Part shown: positions 13,600 to 24,866 of the stretch, piece by piece
Layout of the letters: every line of letters begins with the position of its first letter
Position numbering within the stretch: position 1 is the first letter of the stretch
NCBI GenBank assembly: GCA_032718475.1
Contig: JAUCBJ010001187.1
Location: forward strand, 1-64,000
Origin: Nemertoderma westbladi
Taxonomy: Eukaryota; Xenacoelomorpha; Nemertodermatida; Nemertodermatidae
Length of the DNA: 64,000 nt
Reading direction: 5' to 3'
Notes under the pieces: generated by a model
Seen by the model: the letters and a program-made list of their open reading frames with translations, nothing else
The model's database searches: none
Told to the model about the DNA's origin: nothing
Made by a program: the position numbers and the translations under genes

Positions 13600-14240
13600 T
13601 GGATATAACAATCAAGCAAGATGCAGGTTTAGGCACAGCTACGACTTTTGCTACGACACATGCTCGGTGAACAAACCCTCTTTTCGTAGGGTCAAACATT
13701 ACAATTATTTAAAATTAAATATAAATATAAATGCAGAACCTTTTAGTGATGATGCATAGGTTAACATAAATTACCAATAGATTCAAATTTCCTGTACTTA
13801 TGGTGAGCTGATATAACATACAGGTATATTCTACTGGAAAAGGAAAGTTAATGGATGGAAAACATGCCTGTTTAAAACACGAGGTTAATTTATTAGTACA
13901 AGGTCGCTGTGATTGCATTAGTGTAGAGCTGGGAGTAGGCAATGAGATCATAATGTAGAGCACCTTATGTATGGAAAGGATCACCATCACTGCTTTAACA
14001 AGTATATGTACCATATCTATCTAAGAGTCCTCATCACTAAGAGCTCAGCAATCACTGCCATAGAGCCGGACAGGCTCCACTGCTACATGGAAAAGTCCCA
14101 TCTTTATGTGTATGTGCTCAATTGGGGTGTTTCCATATCCTGGACACTTGATTGACGCAGGTCAATGCTTTCCCTGAAGCTTACTGGGTACTGTTGGCAG
14201 GCAGGATCAACCTTGTGCTGTAGCAGCCTGCTGATTAGAA
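13600..14240. other. Unassigned sequence between LINE fragments
   Basis: Short frames on both strands show no motif I recognise. It may be further decayed LINE sequence, since it lies between two LINE remnants. Confidence 0.4.
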
Positions 14241-14250
14241 TAGGGTATAT

Positions 14251-14312
14251 GACAGCCAATGACTTTCCCCAAACGTCTACTCAAGGACACAGGACTTGAA
14301 AATGTGGATGAA
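14251..14312 (+). pseudogene. Small RTE-like remnant
   Basis: GACAGCCAATGACTTT followed by CTCAAGGACACAGGACTTGA parallels the DNA at 12,223-12,280 within the larger RTE-like fragment, with substitutions. No open frame remains. Confidence 0.65.
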
Positions 14313-14795
14313 CTGGGAGTGTATGGCTGAATATGAGATCTTGGGCACTATGTTGTTGGGTCCGCCTGCACTGCACCTTAATGCAAGCTGATCAGCATTA
14401 TCGTTTCCATTTGCCCATGGGGAATTCTTATGCAGAACACATTGGAATTAACAAAAAGACTATGATTGAGGGCCTTCTCAGCTGTGTATCAATTTCTGAG
14501 CTCCCTCCAATGTCTTCAACAGAAGAATCAATGTTGCCAGCAAATCTGTAACTCTTTGCTTGGTTTAAGACTAGGTGTATGTAAGCAGTAGGATGTTCCT
14601 AGTTAGTTAGTTATTTTCTGCTTCGTTATAACTAACTAAGCAGTAGGCCGTTCCTACACATACCTAAATCGTAAGTACTAGAAATGTACACTACAAGTAA
14701 CTAAGAATATCATGGACATGAAAACGGCAGAAACTAGTGGCTAAAAAAAAGAATATTTAATTAAAATCGGTTAATGCTGAGCTTGGAATATCGGT

Positions 14796-14941
14796 TCAGA
14801 TTACATACGCCTTGGCGTGTTCATTGTCTGATGCTTCTGGCCACTGCACAAAAGGCAGACGCACGTAGGCGTAGCTCTCCAGCAGCTTCTGCTCAGACAA
14901 AACATGTGGTGTGATCCATTGGAGAGGAACTGGGCCGTTTG
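14796..14941 (-). CDS. Terminal exon of an unidentified host gene
   Basis: On the minus strand an acceptor (CTCAATTTAG) precedes a 146-nt open stretch ending in TGA. It encodes a compact C-terminus including PLQWITPHVLSEQKLL and YAYVRLPFVQWPE. The exon starts with two bases that complete a codon (phase 1). This joins exactly to the single leftover base of the exon at 15,053-15,182 and creates an alanine codon. A possible ATTAAA polyadenylation signal lies about 35 bases after the stop. GC content is higher than the surroundings. I do not recognise the family. The phase match and codon quality support a real gene. Confidence 0.6.
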
Positions 14942-15052
14942 CTAAATTGAGATATTTAGCAAAATTGTATTAAACTTTTAATAGTCCTGATTAGTGTAAT
15001 ATAAGTGATCCAACATACGGCAACAAAGAAAAGGGGTAATTAAATAACGAAC

Positions 15053-15182
15053 CATAGGGTTCCACTAAATCTGAGGAAATCACCATAGCCCAGCAGTATG
15101 GCGCAACATTATCCATGCGGATTGCGCATTCCACTACAAAGCACTGTAAGCCATCTAATCTCTCGGCGAAGAATGCAAACAC
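15053..15182 (-). CDS. Penultimate exon of the same unidentified host gene
   Basis: The acceptor CTGTTGTAG precedes a 130-nt open frame starting VFAFFAERLDGLQCFVVECA and continuing with a Cys/Trp-bearing segment (PYCWAMVISSDLVEPY). The donor is GTTCGT, a weak site, but it leaves one base over and so fits the phase-1 start of the exon at 14,941. Incoming phase is 0. Upstream exons should lie further right on the minus strand but were not found. The next interval is occupied by transposons. Function unknown. Confidence 0.58.
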
Positions 15183-16376
15183 CTACAACAGTAATAGTCA
15201 CTAAATAATTAACTTGAAGTAAACCTATTATCTCTATTTTGGGTTGGATATTTATAGACAGAATTTTAAGGATTTGATATGTCCAGATGGAATTGTTGTT
15301 ATTCTGCTCACTATAGGTTAGGTTCACAATCATACTGATTTAAAACAGATAGCAAATAGAAAATTACTTACTACATAATATTTACTACAAAGTTAATAAT
15401 ATGTATGCAATGAAAAACATAACCTTTACATAAAATCCCGTACATTTTTTTTCAACCAGTCTCATTAATCACTTGGTCCAGGTATTCAACCTATCATTAT
15501 ATAAAATATAAAAATTATTAATCTACTTGTAATAAACAAGATTAATCCCGACTAATTGACTTTGACCACAGTTTTTAGAATGTTATCAACTAATTGAGCA
15601 ACAAAGCTATTAGTAAACAACCAATTAGCAGCTGGTGACTCAAATCAACCTCTGTTAATGTGGAACATGTATTATAATGAAAAGTAAAGTGCACTAATTC
15701 CTTGGAAATTCCACCACTACAATAGTCATGATAGTTTAAATACGAGAGCATGCATTGCTTATCTCTCACAAACTACAGAATATCTACATAATAAACTACA
15801 GAATCTGTGAAACTTATAAAAACGAAAATGTTTTTGGCGTTGTCTTTCATTTATTCATTCATGTAAGAGGATGTCCTTGCATGTGGCCTCGCGTGCTTTA
15901 TGTAGGGTGTGATTCGGCATCCTCCTGTCCTCCTGCACCCTGTGCCTCCGTGTTGGACGACAATCATGACGCGATCGTTTGGGTTTCAGCGACAAAGCCG
16001 GATTATACACGGCATAGGCATAGACATAGGCACTGCCTATGTCTTTGCCGACAAAATATCTGGAATTTTCAAAACTGGCATTGCCTTCCCAAAAATTTGA
16101 AATTTTCAAGTGTCATGAGGCCCGCTTAGAATTTTTCGAAATCAAAAATTTTTTTTTGCAAAGTGAGTTTAAACCGATTTAGCATCAGAAAAATAGTGCT
16201 TCCCTTAAAAATAAAGAAATTTTTTTTTTCACTCCACCCTAATAGGCAGTCACTATTGATTGCCACACAATACTGTAATTAGCTGTACTTTGGAACTATA
16301 GATAAATATCGATAAGTTACTGAGCTTTCAGTAATTTCTCATTTCATTAAATAAATGTCGTGGAAACCCCAAAACG
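15183..16376. other. Intron or intergenic sequence with a small hairpin
   Basis: No conserved coding motif was seen on either strand. A GACATAGGCA-C-TGCCTATGTC hairpin lies at about 16,020-16,045. Frames over 15,755-16,129 on both strands look fortuitous. Confidence 0.4.
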
Positions 16377-17199
16377 CCAGTTTTGGGTATCGATCTGGGA
16401 CTGTTTGTAGATTTAAATTGCGGTAGTCACCGCAGGGCCGCCATTGTCCTGGAATTTGCTTCGGGACCATATGTAACGGGGAAGCCCATGGGCTGGATGA
16501 TGTGCGGACTATACCGAGGTCTAACAAGTTGTCAAATTCGCGTTTCGCTACTTGTAGTTTACTCGGCGTTAATCGTCGCGGCTGGCAAAATGTGGGTGGA
16601 CCCGATGTCTTAATATGGTGTTTCACATCATGTTTGGGAGTGGTTTTTGAAGGATTAAACTCCTTGATAACATTGGGATATTTCTCTATGATTTCCTTGT
16701 AAGGTGTGGGTAAATCAACTGACACTTCGAAGAACATTGGTTTAAGTAGAAGTAAGTTGTCATTGGGTTTCCCAAAGGCCTTCAGTTTGGTGATATTGTC
16801 AATAATACAGTGGTGAGTGCAGTCAACTAAGAGTTGAGCGTGGCCTAGGAAATCTGCCCCCAAAATTGGTTGGCGAATATCAGCAACAATAAAAGTCCAC
16901 TTGTACCGCCGGCGCAGTTTACCAAATGAAATAGTTACAGTTCGTCTGCCGTATGTCTTGATAGTGGTTCCATTTGCAGCCCGTAATGCTGAGTTGACAT
17001 CCGGACATTTGCGTTCAGTTGAGTTTGGGGGAATCGCACTAATTTGGGCCCCACTATCAATAAGAAAACTACTAGTTTTTCCGTTCTGAGTTCCGGGTAT
17101 GCAGAATACGGAGGATATATTCCCCGCCGAACTCACCGGGTTGTTCGGCGGGCTTGCTAGTTTTCCGACTGTCCATGGTTGTTGTCCTGATTTTGCCAT
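16339..17199 (-). pseudogene. Ty3/gypsy protease plus truncated RT
   Basis: This 286-residue frame carries a retropepsin with FLIDSGAQISAIPP near residues 45-58 (catalytic Asp in DSG) and the flap-side ILGADFL near 92-98. It then enters RT: VKHHIKTSGPP, CQPRRLTP and SSSPWASPLHMVPK, ending after CGDYRNLN and VPDRYP near residue 270. The last residues do not match RT and come from flanking DNA. The catalytic YxDD region is gone, so no active enzyme can be made. The break falls exactly at the 14-bp word that also marks the other end of the fragment. Confidence 0.85.
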
Positions 17200-18284
17200 T
17201 CACAAGGTTTAGTACACTTCTGCGCTCTAGCACGGTATCTCCAGTGGTAATAGCACAGCGATCCTTGAGGATTGTACCGACCAACAGAACGGGAACGGCT
17301 ACGCGTGCGCCGGGATGTTGAGTAGTCGTCCGAACGCGGATTGTCTCGGTAAGTTGGACGGCCACGGCGGATTTCGTTCACTTCCAAGTGCAATTCGTTA
17401 ACAGTTTTTATGAGATCCTGTAGAACAGAGGAGTTTTCCACAGCCGTTTGACCCGCAGCCGGAGGCAGACCAGAAATACCAGTACTAGTCGTTAGGTGGT
17501 TTACGTGGACTTCAGGTTGAGTCACTTCTATGACTTTATCAGCCATATCAGCTAGGGCGACTAAATCCGTGGTGGATGGACAGACAGCCAGAATAGTTTG
17601 GACACTGGAAGGCAACTTCTGGATAAACAGATTTCGCATTAGTTGGGGTTCGACTGTAGCTGTCCCCAGTAATTGTTGCATGTGCCGTAGCACTTGAGAG
17701 GGCTTCCTATCTCCGAGTTCCTCGGTTGACAATAACTGCTTAAGGCGCGCTGTCTCGGAAGCAGCTAATCGATGAACCATAGCAGTCCGTAGATGAGAAA
17801 ATGGTTCTGTAGGATGCGGTTGCAAAATTAAATCGCGAACCTCGGCTGCTGACTCGGGATTCAAGGAAGAAATAACATGATAGAACTTCGTGTTCTCCGT
17901 AGTAATTCCGTTAGTCGCGAATTGGGCCTCAGCCTGGCTAAACCAAAGCTCTGGGTCTGCCGGCCAGAAAGGAGGAAGTTTAATCGCAACACGAGCTAAT
18001 GCCATTGGGTTGGTGAGAACTGTTGGATCCGAACTGCTGCCCGCCGTCACTGTTGTAGCTTTATTTATTGTTGTAGTTGGTGGTGTAGTGGTCGTCATTA
18101 TAATATTTTGTTAACTTAAAGCAATGCAAATTACAGATTTATTATAACAGTTTTTATTAAATCAAATTAAATTAAATCATAATCAATTTATCAAATTACA
18201 AATTTATTTATATATAAAGATTTATTATAACAGGGCAGTACAGCAGAATTGTACTCGGTCGTCCGGGTCACCAGTTTTGGGTAT
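16377..18284 (-). mobile_element. Ty3/gypsy LTR retrotransposon fragment (gag, protease, start of RT)
   Basis: A minus-strand gag and pro-RT pair runs from a probable leader at 18,270 to a break in RT at about 16,390. A TGGTGACCC-type primer-binding motif, read on the minus strand, begins at about 18,273, where the 5' LTR would end. The 14-bp word CCAGTTTTGGGTAT flanks the fragment at 16,377-16,390 and 18,271-18,284. Neither LTR is present in full. The rest of RT, RNase H and integrase are missing. Confidence 0.85.
17157..18098 (-). CDS. Ty3/gypsy-type Gag
   Basis: This 313-residue frame starts with a Thr-rich leader. Around residues 35-110 it has the capsid pattern LPPFWPADPELWFSQAEAQF, then TKFYHVISSLNPE, familiar from Ty3/gypsy Gag of invertebrates. 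The C-terminus is Arg/Ser-rich and ends with a CYYH...C...C nucleocapsid-like motif near residues 282-297. It would package element RNA into particles. It overlaps the protease-RT frame by 43 bases in the -1 frame, the usual arrangement for a -1 frameshift. No stop interrupts it, so the loss of the rest of the element may be fairly recent. Confidence 0.85.
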   Translation of the reverse strand: MTTTTPPTTTINKATTVTAGSSSDPTVLTNPMALARVAIKLPPFWPADPELWFSQAEAQFATNGITTENTKFYHVISSLNPESAAEVRDLILQPHPTEPFSHLRTAMVHRLAASETARLKQLLSTEELGDRKPSQVLRHMQQLLGTATVEPQLMRNLFIQKLPSSVQTILAVCPSTTDLVALADMADKVIEVTQPEVHVNHLTTSTGISGLPPAAGQTAVENSSVLQDLIKTVNELHLEVNEIRRGRPTYRDNPRSDDYSTSRRTRSRSRSVGRYNPQGSLCYYHWRYRARAQKCTKPCEWQNQDNNHGQSEN

Positions 18285-18379
18285 AAGAGAAAAAGAATAA
18301 TCAAAATCAATTTATGTAGATATATATAATTATTATTTTTAAATTTCCCTCCATATCAATATCATATTTTCATATCACT

Positions 18380-19920
18380 ATAGATCTTAGTGCGGCGTTC
18401 GACACTGTCGAACACAGCAAACTGCTCGATATTCTGGAACGTGAAATAGGGATTGATGGTTTGGCTCTAGAATGGTTCCGCTCATACCTATCGGAACGTT
18501 CGCAGCAGGTGCGCATTGGGGAATCGTATTCGAATAGTTTTGCACTCAAATACGGACTACCGCAGGGCTCTGTCCTTGGGCCACTACTATTCCGAATATA
18601 CACCCGGTCTCTATCGTCTTGGAAAATTGCCTTAGAGACATACAACAGTGGATGCGTGAGTATTTCCTAAAGCTAAATACCGATAAAACAGAAATTATTC
18701 TACTCCAATCAAGGTTCGGTCCGCAAGTTGATGCACCTGTTATTACAGTTGGTAACGATACTGTGGGATGCAGCACATCTGCACGAAACATTGGCCTTAT
18801 AATAGACTCTCATTTAACACTCGTGAAACAAGTGGGGATGATTGTTAGAGAATCATTTTTCCACCTTCGGCGCCTATCAAAGATAAAACGTTACATGAGT
18901 AAAGAATGTCTACAGATTTTAATAAACACGTTTATTTTAAGCAAAATTGACAATAACAACTCACTGTATTATGGACTACCAGGTACGGTGTTGTAGAGAC
19001 TACAATATGTACAAAACTCGGCCGCTAGATTAGTTGCAGGGGTTAAGAAACGAGACCACATAAAGCCAACCTTACGTGCACTTCACTGGTTACCTGTATG
19101 TCGCCGAATAGAATACAAAATTGCGTTGATAACGTATAAATGTCTACACGGTATGGCGCCTGATTATTTGACGAAACGGCTGACCCCATACGCTCCTACT
19201 AGAAACTTATGGTCCAGTGAGCTAGAGTTGCTCCAACCCCCGCGCTATAGACTTACCCACTATGGCAAGAGGACATTATCCGTCGCTGCTCCCACCATAT
19301 GGAACTCACTGCCTGTGGAACTCCGACAAACCGTTACAATCGGAGCATTTAAGAAAAAGTTAAAAACGCATTATTTTAAATTGGAATATAACAATGATTA
19401 ATTTTTTATACGCAATGCATTTTTTTTAAACTCAATGTTCAATTTACTTTCAGTTTTATCACATATGTCGAACTTGTTTTAGATAACTCCGCAAGCGTTA
19501 TTTTTCAATCACCCTTCGCATTCATTAGTTTCAACTCGGCCAGCCCTTATGTTTGTTCTTAACCCAGATCTTGTCCGTTTTTTAATTAACGCATATTTTT
19601 TAATTCATTGATTGCTTTAAGTTGAAGCGCCTAGAATATATAGCCCATAGAATTACAGGATGTCTGTACACGTTTGATCTAGCACTAATTTATCACGGCT
19701 TGAATAGCATCGCCAATAACATTTTAACTTCAATTGATCGTTTTTAATCATGTTCTTAAGTTACAACCCATGTTTTTAGCTAACTGTTTAAGGTAATTTA
19801 GTATTTAGTAAATTTGGTCTATATATTGTGGTTGTATTGTGCAGTTCTGTTGTACCAAGCGCCTTGATCTACTGCACTTTTGTAAAGGCGCTATATAAAT
19901 CATTATTATTATTATTTTAA
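18380..19920 (+). pseudogene. L2/CR1-like LINE, catalytic core deleted
   Basis: The frame opens inside RT (DLSAAFDTVEHSKLL) and continues through GLPQGSVLGPLLF at about 18,590. It then changes frame straight into the thumb region (DIQQWMREYFLKLNTDKTEI). The block that should hold the catalytic F/YADD motif is missing. Further on are RNIGLIIDSHLTL, a TAG at 18,994-18,996 that interrupts VLxRLQYVQNSAARLV, and HWLPVCRRIEYKI. The C-terminus has the family signature SVAAPTIWNSLPVELR. The 3' end, GGCGCTATATAAATCATT followed by ATT repeats, is typical of L2/CR1-type elements. It is 5'-truncated and inactive. Confidence 0.9.
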
Positions 19921-22024
19921 CAAACATTTATACAGTATTATCGACGATTTAATTACTCCATGGCCAGTGTATTTACATTCTATTAATAATACACTTTTTA
20001 TTGCTTTCAGACACTTGTTATCATAATAAGTATACTGTAAGCACTTTGCATTGCATTTGTATAAATTTGAATTTTTCATTGAAAAATAAATTTGTATTTT
20101 TCATTAAGGGTATATTTTATGCGCCCATTTTGTATAAGTAACCATACAGCTCTTTGCAGTTTTAATTGAACTGGTTATGTTTAACTTCTAGGATAAAAAT
20201 TCACAATCCAATCTTGTTTCGGTGACTGGATAATTTCTGCCACCGATACGATGAGGTACTCTTATACAATTACACTTTTTTATTAAATTCACGAATCACT
20301 TTTAAGAGTGTAAATTAGGCACAATTACTTACTTTCCATTTAGGATTCCAATTAAACAATTAACTAATTCAGTCAGGCTAAAAACGTACTTTAGGTTCGG
20401 CTGTTAGGCAAGTGTATAGTAGCTAAAAAAGGAGGTGATAATTTCAAAAATATACCGAAAAATTAAGAAGGTCACGGAAGTAAAAATGTGATGCTCCATA
20501 GTTTGAGAATTTAAAAATTAAGAATATATTATAATATACAGTATAGAGCAGTAGAGTAAATAGTTCCGTATCGTCATAGTATAAAATCATATATGTTTAA
20601 AAACTTTCAGTTTCGGATATATTATAGTATCAATACTGACAAAGTATGATTTGTTTCTCCAGTATTACCCTGAGAGACATTGTCTTGTTTCCACAGGGGT
20701 TCTGTAGATCGGGAAAAGTATAAAACAATTTACTTTTAAATAGAAAATTATAAAAATGGGTCTTCAGTCCTAATGATTTAGTGTTGAGGAAATAAGTTAT
20801 AAGACAGATTTGAGTTAATGTGGAAGGTCAAATGATATAAAATACAGATATTGTAAAAATTAGAAGTTACTTATATGAAGACGATTCATTGGTGGATAAA
20901 AGTTCTAAAAAGTGGTCCTTTAATTATTTGCTTAAAACTTTTCACACTCTTTCGCATTGATACTACTGTATATTAATACTATTATTGGTATGGTACATCG
21001 ATTAATACTCCAATAATGCAATGTAATACCCTGATATGGCGGGTTGAGTGCTTGTATACCGGTCCGGCAATCCACCGAGTTTACAATAATTGTGAATAAC
21101 ATTTTATCAATCTTCCCCTTTATGAATTTAATTAATTTTAGTGTCAAAAGACGCGCAGGACTCTCCGCTTTCAATTGATATAAGCCACGTGTGAAATGAT
21201 TGAGATTTAATGTGTATTTGAATTAATCGAAAATCTCTCTCCATAGAAACCAAGATAAAAAATTATCAGATCACTTCGTAGTGACGTCAAATGTGTAGCA
21301 GCCAATCACAGCCGATTTTCAAAATTGACTTCCGGGTTTACTTAAACCCGCCATTTCGACCGTTTCCACGTGTTTTTACAAAAAACACACCCCACTTCTC
21401 GATTAGGGTACCTTGTTACACCTTATTCGATTGTTTCTAGCCCAACAATTTTTTCGCGCACCTACCATACTACATCAAATTACCCATAAAAATCAAAATT
21501 GTTTACAAAAGGGCCTAAGTCAATATAACTAACTAAAGTTTATAATCACTGTTTCGTAGCTTAAGTGTCATAAGGCCCTAAGTCGATTTTTGTCGGATTT
21601 TACCTTTTTTATATAATTCCACACTTTAAGAGTCATGCCCTATCAGCTTGTGAAGTTTTGAACGCTTGTGGGATGGAAAGTGATGATTATTGCGTGGTAA
21701 AGTGAACCCCTATATCCCAGCGGACAATATTTACTGCAGAAAGGCCCTATGTAAAGTTTTAAATTAACCAATGGGAAGTGATGATTACTACCTAATGAGG
21801 TGCCTATAGGGCAATATTTTACTTGACTTTTCCCTGATTTGTGTATTTTAATTCCATTAATAAAAAGTACAATACTTGAACTAGTAGCACGATTTGTACA
21901 TGTATTTCTAATACTTCAGTTTTAAAACATTAATTCAAAACTCAATAAAAAAATTCAAAACATTAATTAAAACATTAATTCACGAATTCATTTCCAGTTA
22001 TACTCCAATATTGCAAATATCATT
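19921..22024. other. AT-rich non-coding sequence
   Basis: No exon, repeat family or RNA gene could be supported. Around 21,500-21,830 the phrase (AA)GGCCCTA recurs (GGGCCTAAGTC, AAGGCCCTAAGTCG, AAAGGCCCTATG) in a loosely repeated context. Nothing else stands out. Confidence 0.4.
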
Positions 22025-22303
22025 TCTAGGCCGTTCCCCGTTAGGCCAGGGATTACGCACAAAGTCTGACGACTTATTTCCAGTGCGGTCCCCCCGAACT
22101 TTACTCCCCAGAGGAAACTCCAGTACTCATTTAGCTACCATTTAAGGATGCCAGGCAAAGATGCGCCCTTGCTAGTTTCTTTAAAGCATTCGTGCCGAAA
22201 CGAAAACTATCCTGGCCCATGTGGGGATCGAACCCACGACCTCCGGTGAGATGTGGATTCATTGCGACAACTACAACACCATGGTGGAACCTGGGGGTCG
22301 ACC
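22025..22303 (-). mobile_element. tRNA-derived SINE
   Basis: Read on the minus strand, a tRNA-like head has a degraded A box and a clean B box (GTGGGTTCGATCCCCAC). It is followed by about 200 bases of body and ends near CCCTGGCCTAACGGGGAACG. The body contains ACTGGAAATAAGTCGTCAGA, which resembles the GGAAATAAG stretch in the 3' end of the LINE at 47.6-48.2 kb. Exact ends and a target-site duplication were not resolved. Confidence 0.7.
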
Positions 22304-22362
22304 CAAATAAATATAAAGCAGTAAAAAATACAATATAACATTCCATCTTTAACTTTACTTAC

Positions 22363-22524
22363 CCGAAGAAAGGTTTCCCAATGTGTTCAGCGTAAAACAC
22401 ATCGGTTTCTTTCTTCCCTAGCCGACACATTATCGCGTTGGTTATCTGCAAGTCCTCTCGATGTATCCTCTCCATAATATCTCCCATTGCCGACAAACAA
22501 CCGGGTTTTATTAACGCGAACGTC
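22363..22524 (-). CDS. NME7: Probable NME7 exon (first NDK domain)
   Basis: A minus-strand exon is bounded by a strong acceptor (TTTCTTTGTAG) and donor (GTAAGT). Its 162 nt are phase 2 on both sides. It encodes TFALIKPGCLSAMGDIMERI, a middle segment, and AEHIGKPFFG. The ALIKP start and the EH..(K/R)PFF motif are those of nucleoside diphosphate kinase folds, and the spacing fits the first NDK domain of NME7. The DM10 exon of the same gene lies upstream at 44,467-44,577. NME7 acts at gamma-tubulin complexes and inside ciliary doublet microtubules. Later exons (the FITTGP region and the second NDK domain) were not found in the window. Confidence 0.8.
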
Positions 22525-22601
22525 CTACAAAGAAATCATACGTGATTAACCTGGTTCCTCGTCCCACTACCTGGTTGTATTCAACCCCAATGGCCACCCC
22601 T

Positions 22602-23464
22602 ATTAACATGGCAATCCAAGCCACCAACATGGTAACACCCACTAACGACCAGGCCCTCCTCCATTAACATGGCAATCCAAGCCACCAACATGGTAACACC
22701 CACTAACGACCAGGCCCTCCTCCATTAACATGGCAATCCAAGCCACCAACATGGTAACACCCACTAACGACCAGGCCCTCCTCCATTAACATGGCAATCC
22801 AAGCCACCAACATGGTAACACCCACTAACGACCAGGACCTCCTCCATTAACATGGCAATCCAAGCCACCAACATGGTAACACCCACTAACGACCAGGCCC
22901 TCCTCCATTAACATGGCAATCCAAGCCACCAACATGGTAACACCCACTAACGGCCAGACCCTCCTCCATTAACATGGCAATCCAAGCCACCAACATGGTA
23001 ACACCCACTAACGACCAGGCCCTCATCCATTAACATGGCAATCCAAGCCACCAACATGGTAACACCCACTAACGACCAGTCCCTCCTCCATTAACATGGC
23101 AATCCAAGCCACCAACATGGTAACACCCACTAACGACCAGGCCCTCCTCCATTAACATGGCAATCCAAGCCACCAACATGGTAACACCCACTAACGGCCA
23201 GACCCTCCTCCATTAACATGGCAATCCAAGCCACCAACATGGTAACACCCACTAACGACCAGGCCCTCCTCCATTAACATGGCAATCCAAGCCACCAACA
23301 TGGTAACACCCACTAACGACCAGGCCCTCCTCCATTAACATGGCAATCCAAGCCACCAACATGGTAACACCCACTAACGACCAGGCCCTCCTCCATTAAC
23401 ATGGCAATCCAAGCCACCAACATGGTTACACCCACTAACGACCAGTCCCTCCTCCATTAACATA
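22602..23464. repeat. 61-bp minisatellite, about 14 copies
   Basis: A direct repeat of 61 bp holds ATTAACATGGCAATCCAAGC, CACCAACATGGTAACACCCA and CTAACGACCAG. Copies are nearly identical. Rare variants are CGGCCAGACC, CCAGTCCC and CTCATCC, and two CGGCCAGACC copies are separated by an integral number of units. It begins only about 75 bp upstream of the NME7 NDK exon, inside the intron. Confidence 0.97.
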
Positions 23465-23574
23465 GCCAGCCGGACATTTGGAACCAGAAGACAATTCTGA
23501 CCGATACCAAAAATATGATTTTCTTTGTAAAACTTTTTGAAAATTTGAACAAAATATATACAGTTATAGCTATT

Positions 23575-24310
23575 GTTTATAAAAAATTTCGTTGTTCCGT
23601 GTTCCGTATACCACTACATTTTTATACATAAATCATTGTTACCATGGCAACATTGTTGAGTTATATATAGAACAAAATATAAATATTTTACACTATTCTA
23701 GAACATAAATAAGATAAAAAATATAATGTTCTAGAACATGTAGCTAGTTATTTTTCAAATTTAAAATTGCTAGAAATTAAAAAAATTATACAAAAAATTT
23801 TTGGTGTACGAAATACAAAAAAAAATCAAATATACGACACCAGAGCTTTGTGTGAGGAATTAATTCACTATGAAGAGAAACAAGAGATAATCTCCGAAAA
23901 ACTGACAGAATACATGTGGAGAGAACAGATCAGAAAAGGAAAATTAAACGGATTCCATGAGGTATTAAAGGCCAACCAAAGTCAATACCCAATGGGTAAA
24001 TAAAATAATTAGTTACATCGGGATACAAAAACTCTATAATCAATATTAATTTAAATGTATTCAGAAATTTATTTCAAAATAACATTTTTTAAATTTACTA
24101 GCTATTTTAAAATTAAAAAAAAAACAGTTATATGTTCTAGAACATTATATTTTATATTTTATTAATGTTCTAGAATTAATATTATATAATACTCTTATAT
24201 TATATTGTTCTAGAACTCTTCAACGTTGCCGTAATAAGAATGCATTATATATTTTAAAAATGTAGTGCTGCTAGCTATACAGAACTCTAACCAAAAAAAA
24301 TTAAGGAACG
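23575..24310. mobile_element. Fold-back element with a small central frame
   Basis: Inverted arms of roughly 200 bp (about 23,580-23,775 and 24,090-24,305) flank a short centre. Paired segments include CACTACATTTTTA with its complement near 24,260, and two TTCTAGAA sites per inner arm. The centre holds one open stretch, described separately. No transposase is visible. The outer limits are approximate because the arms are diverged. Confidence 0.65.
23713..24003 (+). CDS. Small open frame in a fold-back element, function unknown
   Basis: The frame is open from 23,713 to a TAA at 24,001-24,003 but has no ATG before about 23,914. The most protein-like part is charged and probably helical (ELIHYEEKQEIISEKLTEYM, then WREQIRKGKLNGF). 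It sits at the centre of an inverted repeat, where a transposon gene or its remnant would be expected. It could be an exon of a captured gene or chance. I do not recognise it. Confidence 0.3.
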   Translation, partial: DKKYNVLEHVASYFSNLKLLEIKKIIQKIFGVRNTKKNQIYDTRALCEELIHYEEKQEIISEKLTEYMWREQIRKGKLNGFHEVLKANQSQYPMGK

Positions 24311-24866
24311 TATATTTTTTTAATCTAGAACTTTACAACTAAAGTTAAAATATCATACAACTTATAACCCATAATACAACAACCATTTTTAGGGGGTCGG
24401 AGCCCCCCCCCCCTAATTTGTTTCAAATTTCAATAAAATGCTACAAAATTTGGTATGATGATAGATCGATACCTTTTCTTACTGGTGGCCTGGCCGGATT
24501 TTTTAATTTATGAGCTATTTCGATACAACAAGCCGTTAAAAATCGTCTATTTCGCAATATTTAGCCACCACCGTCGGCTTTATTTTTCGTCTTTTGAATG
24601 AAATCTAGATATCATTAGAACCGCCTTCATCTGCAGATTCCGAATATGAAACCAGTTGTAAATTTCACCAAGAACTTCCGGAGATATTATTAAAATACTA
24701 AGGTGTAAATTTTTGTGACGTAAATCGATATAATTCTGATGTTTTGTTGTCTTTATTCTAGAATATTACTTATTATTTAGCTGAGCGTTTAAAACTCTCG
24801 ATCTAGTTTTTTCATTACCCATAATTAATATTCTAGAATTGACCTATTCTACAATATTCTAGAATA

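Noticed and set aside
15755-16129. Overlapping frames on both strands
   Set aside because: No family motif, no splice-site support, and a His/Arg repeat caused by a CATAGGCATAG microsatellite.
22602-23464. Possible CRISPR array
   Set aside because: Units are contiguous with no variable spacers, and the window is eukaryotic. It is a minisatellite.
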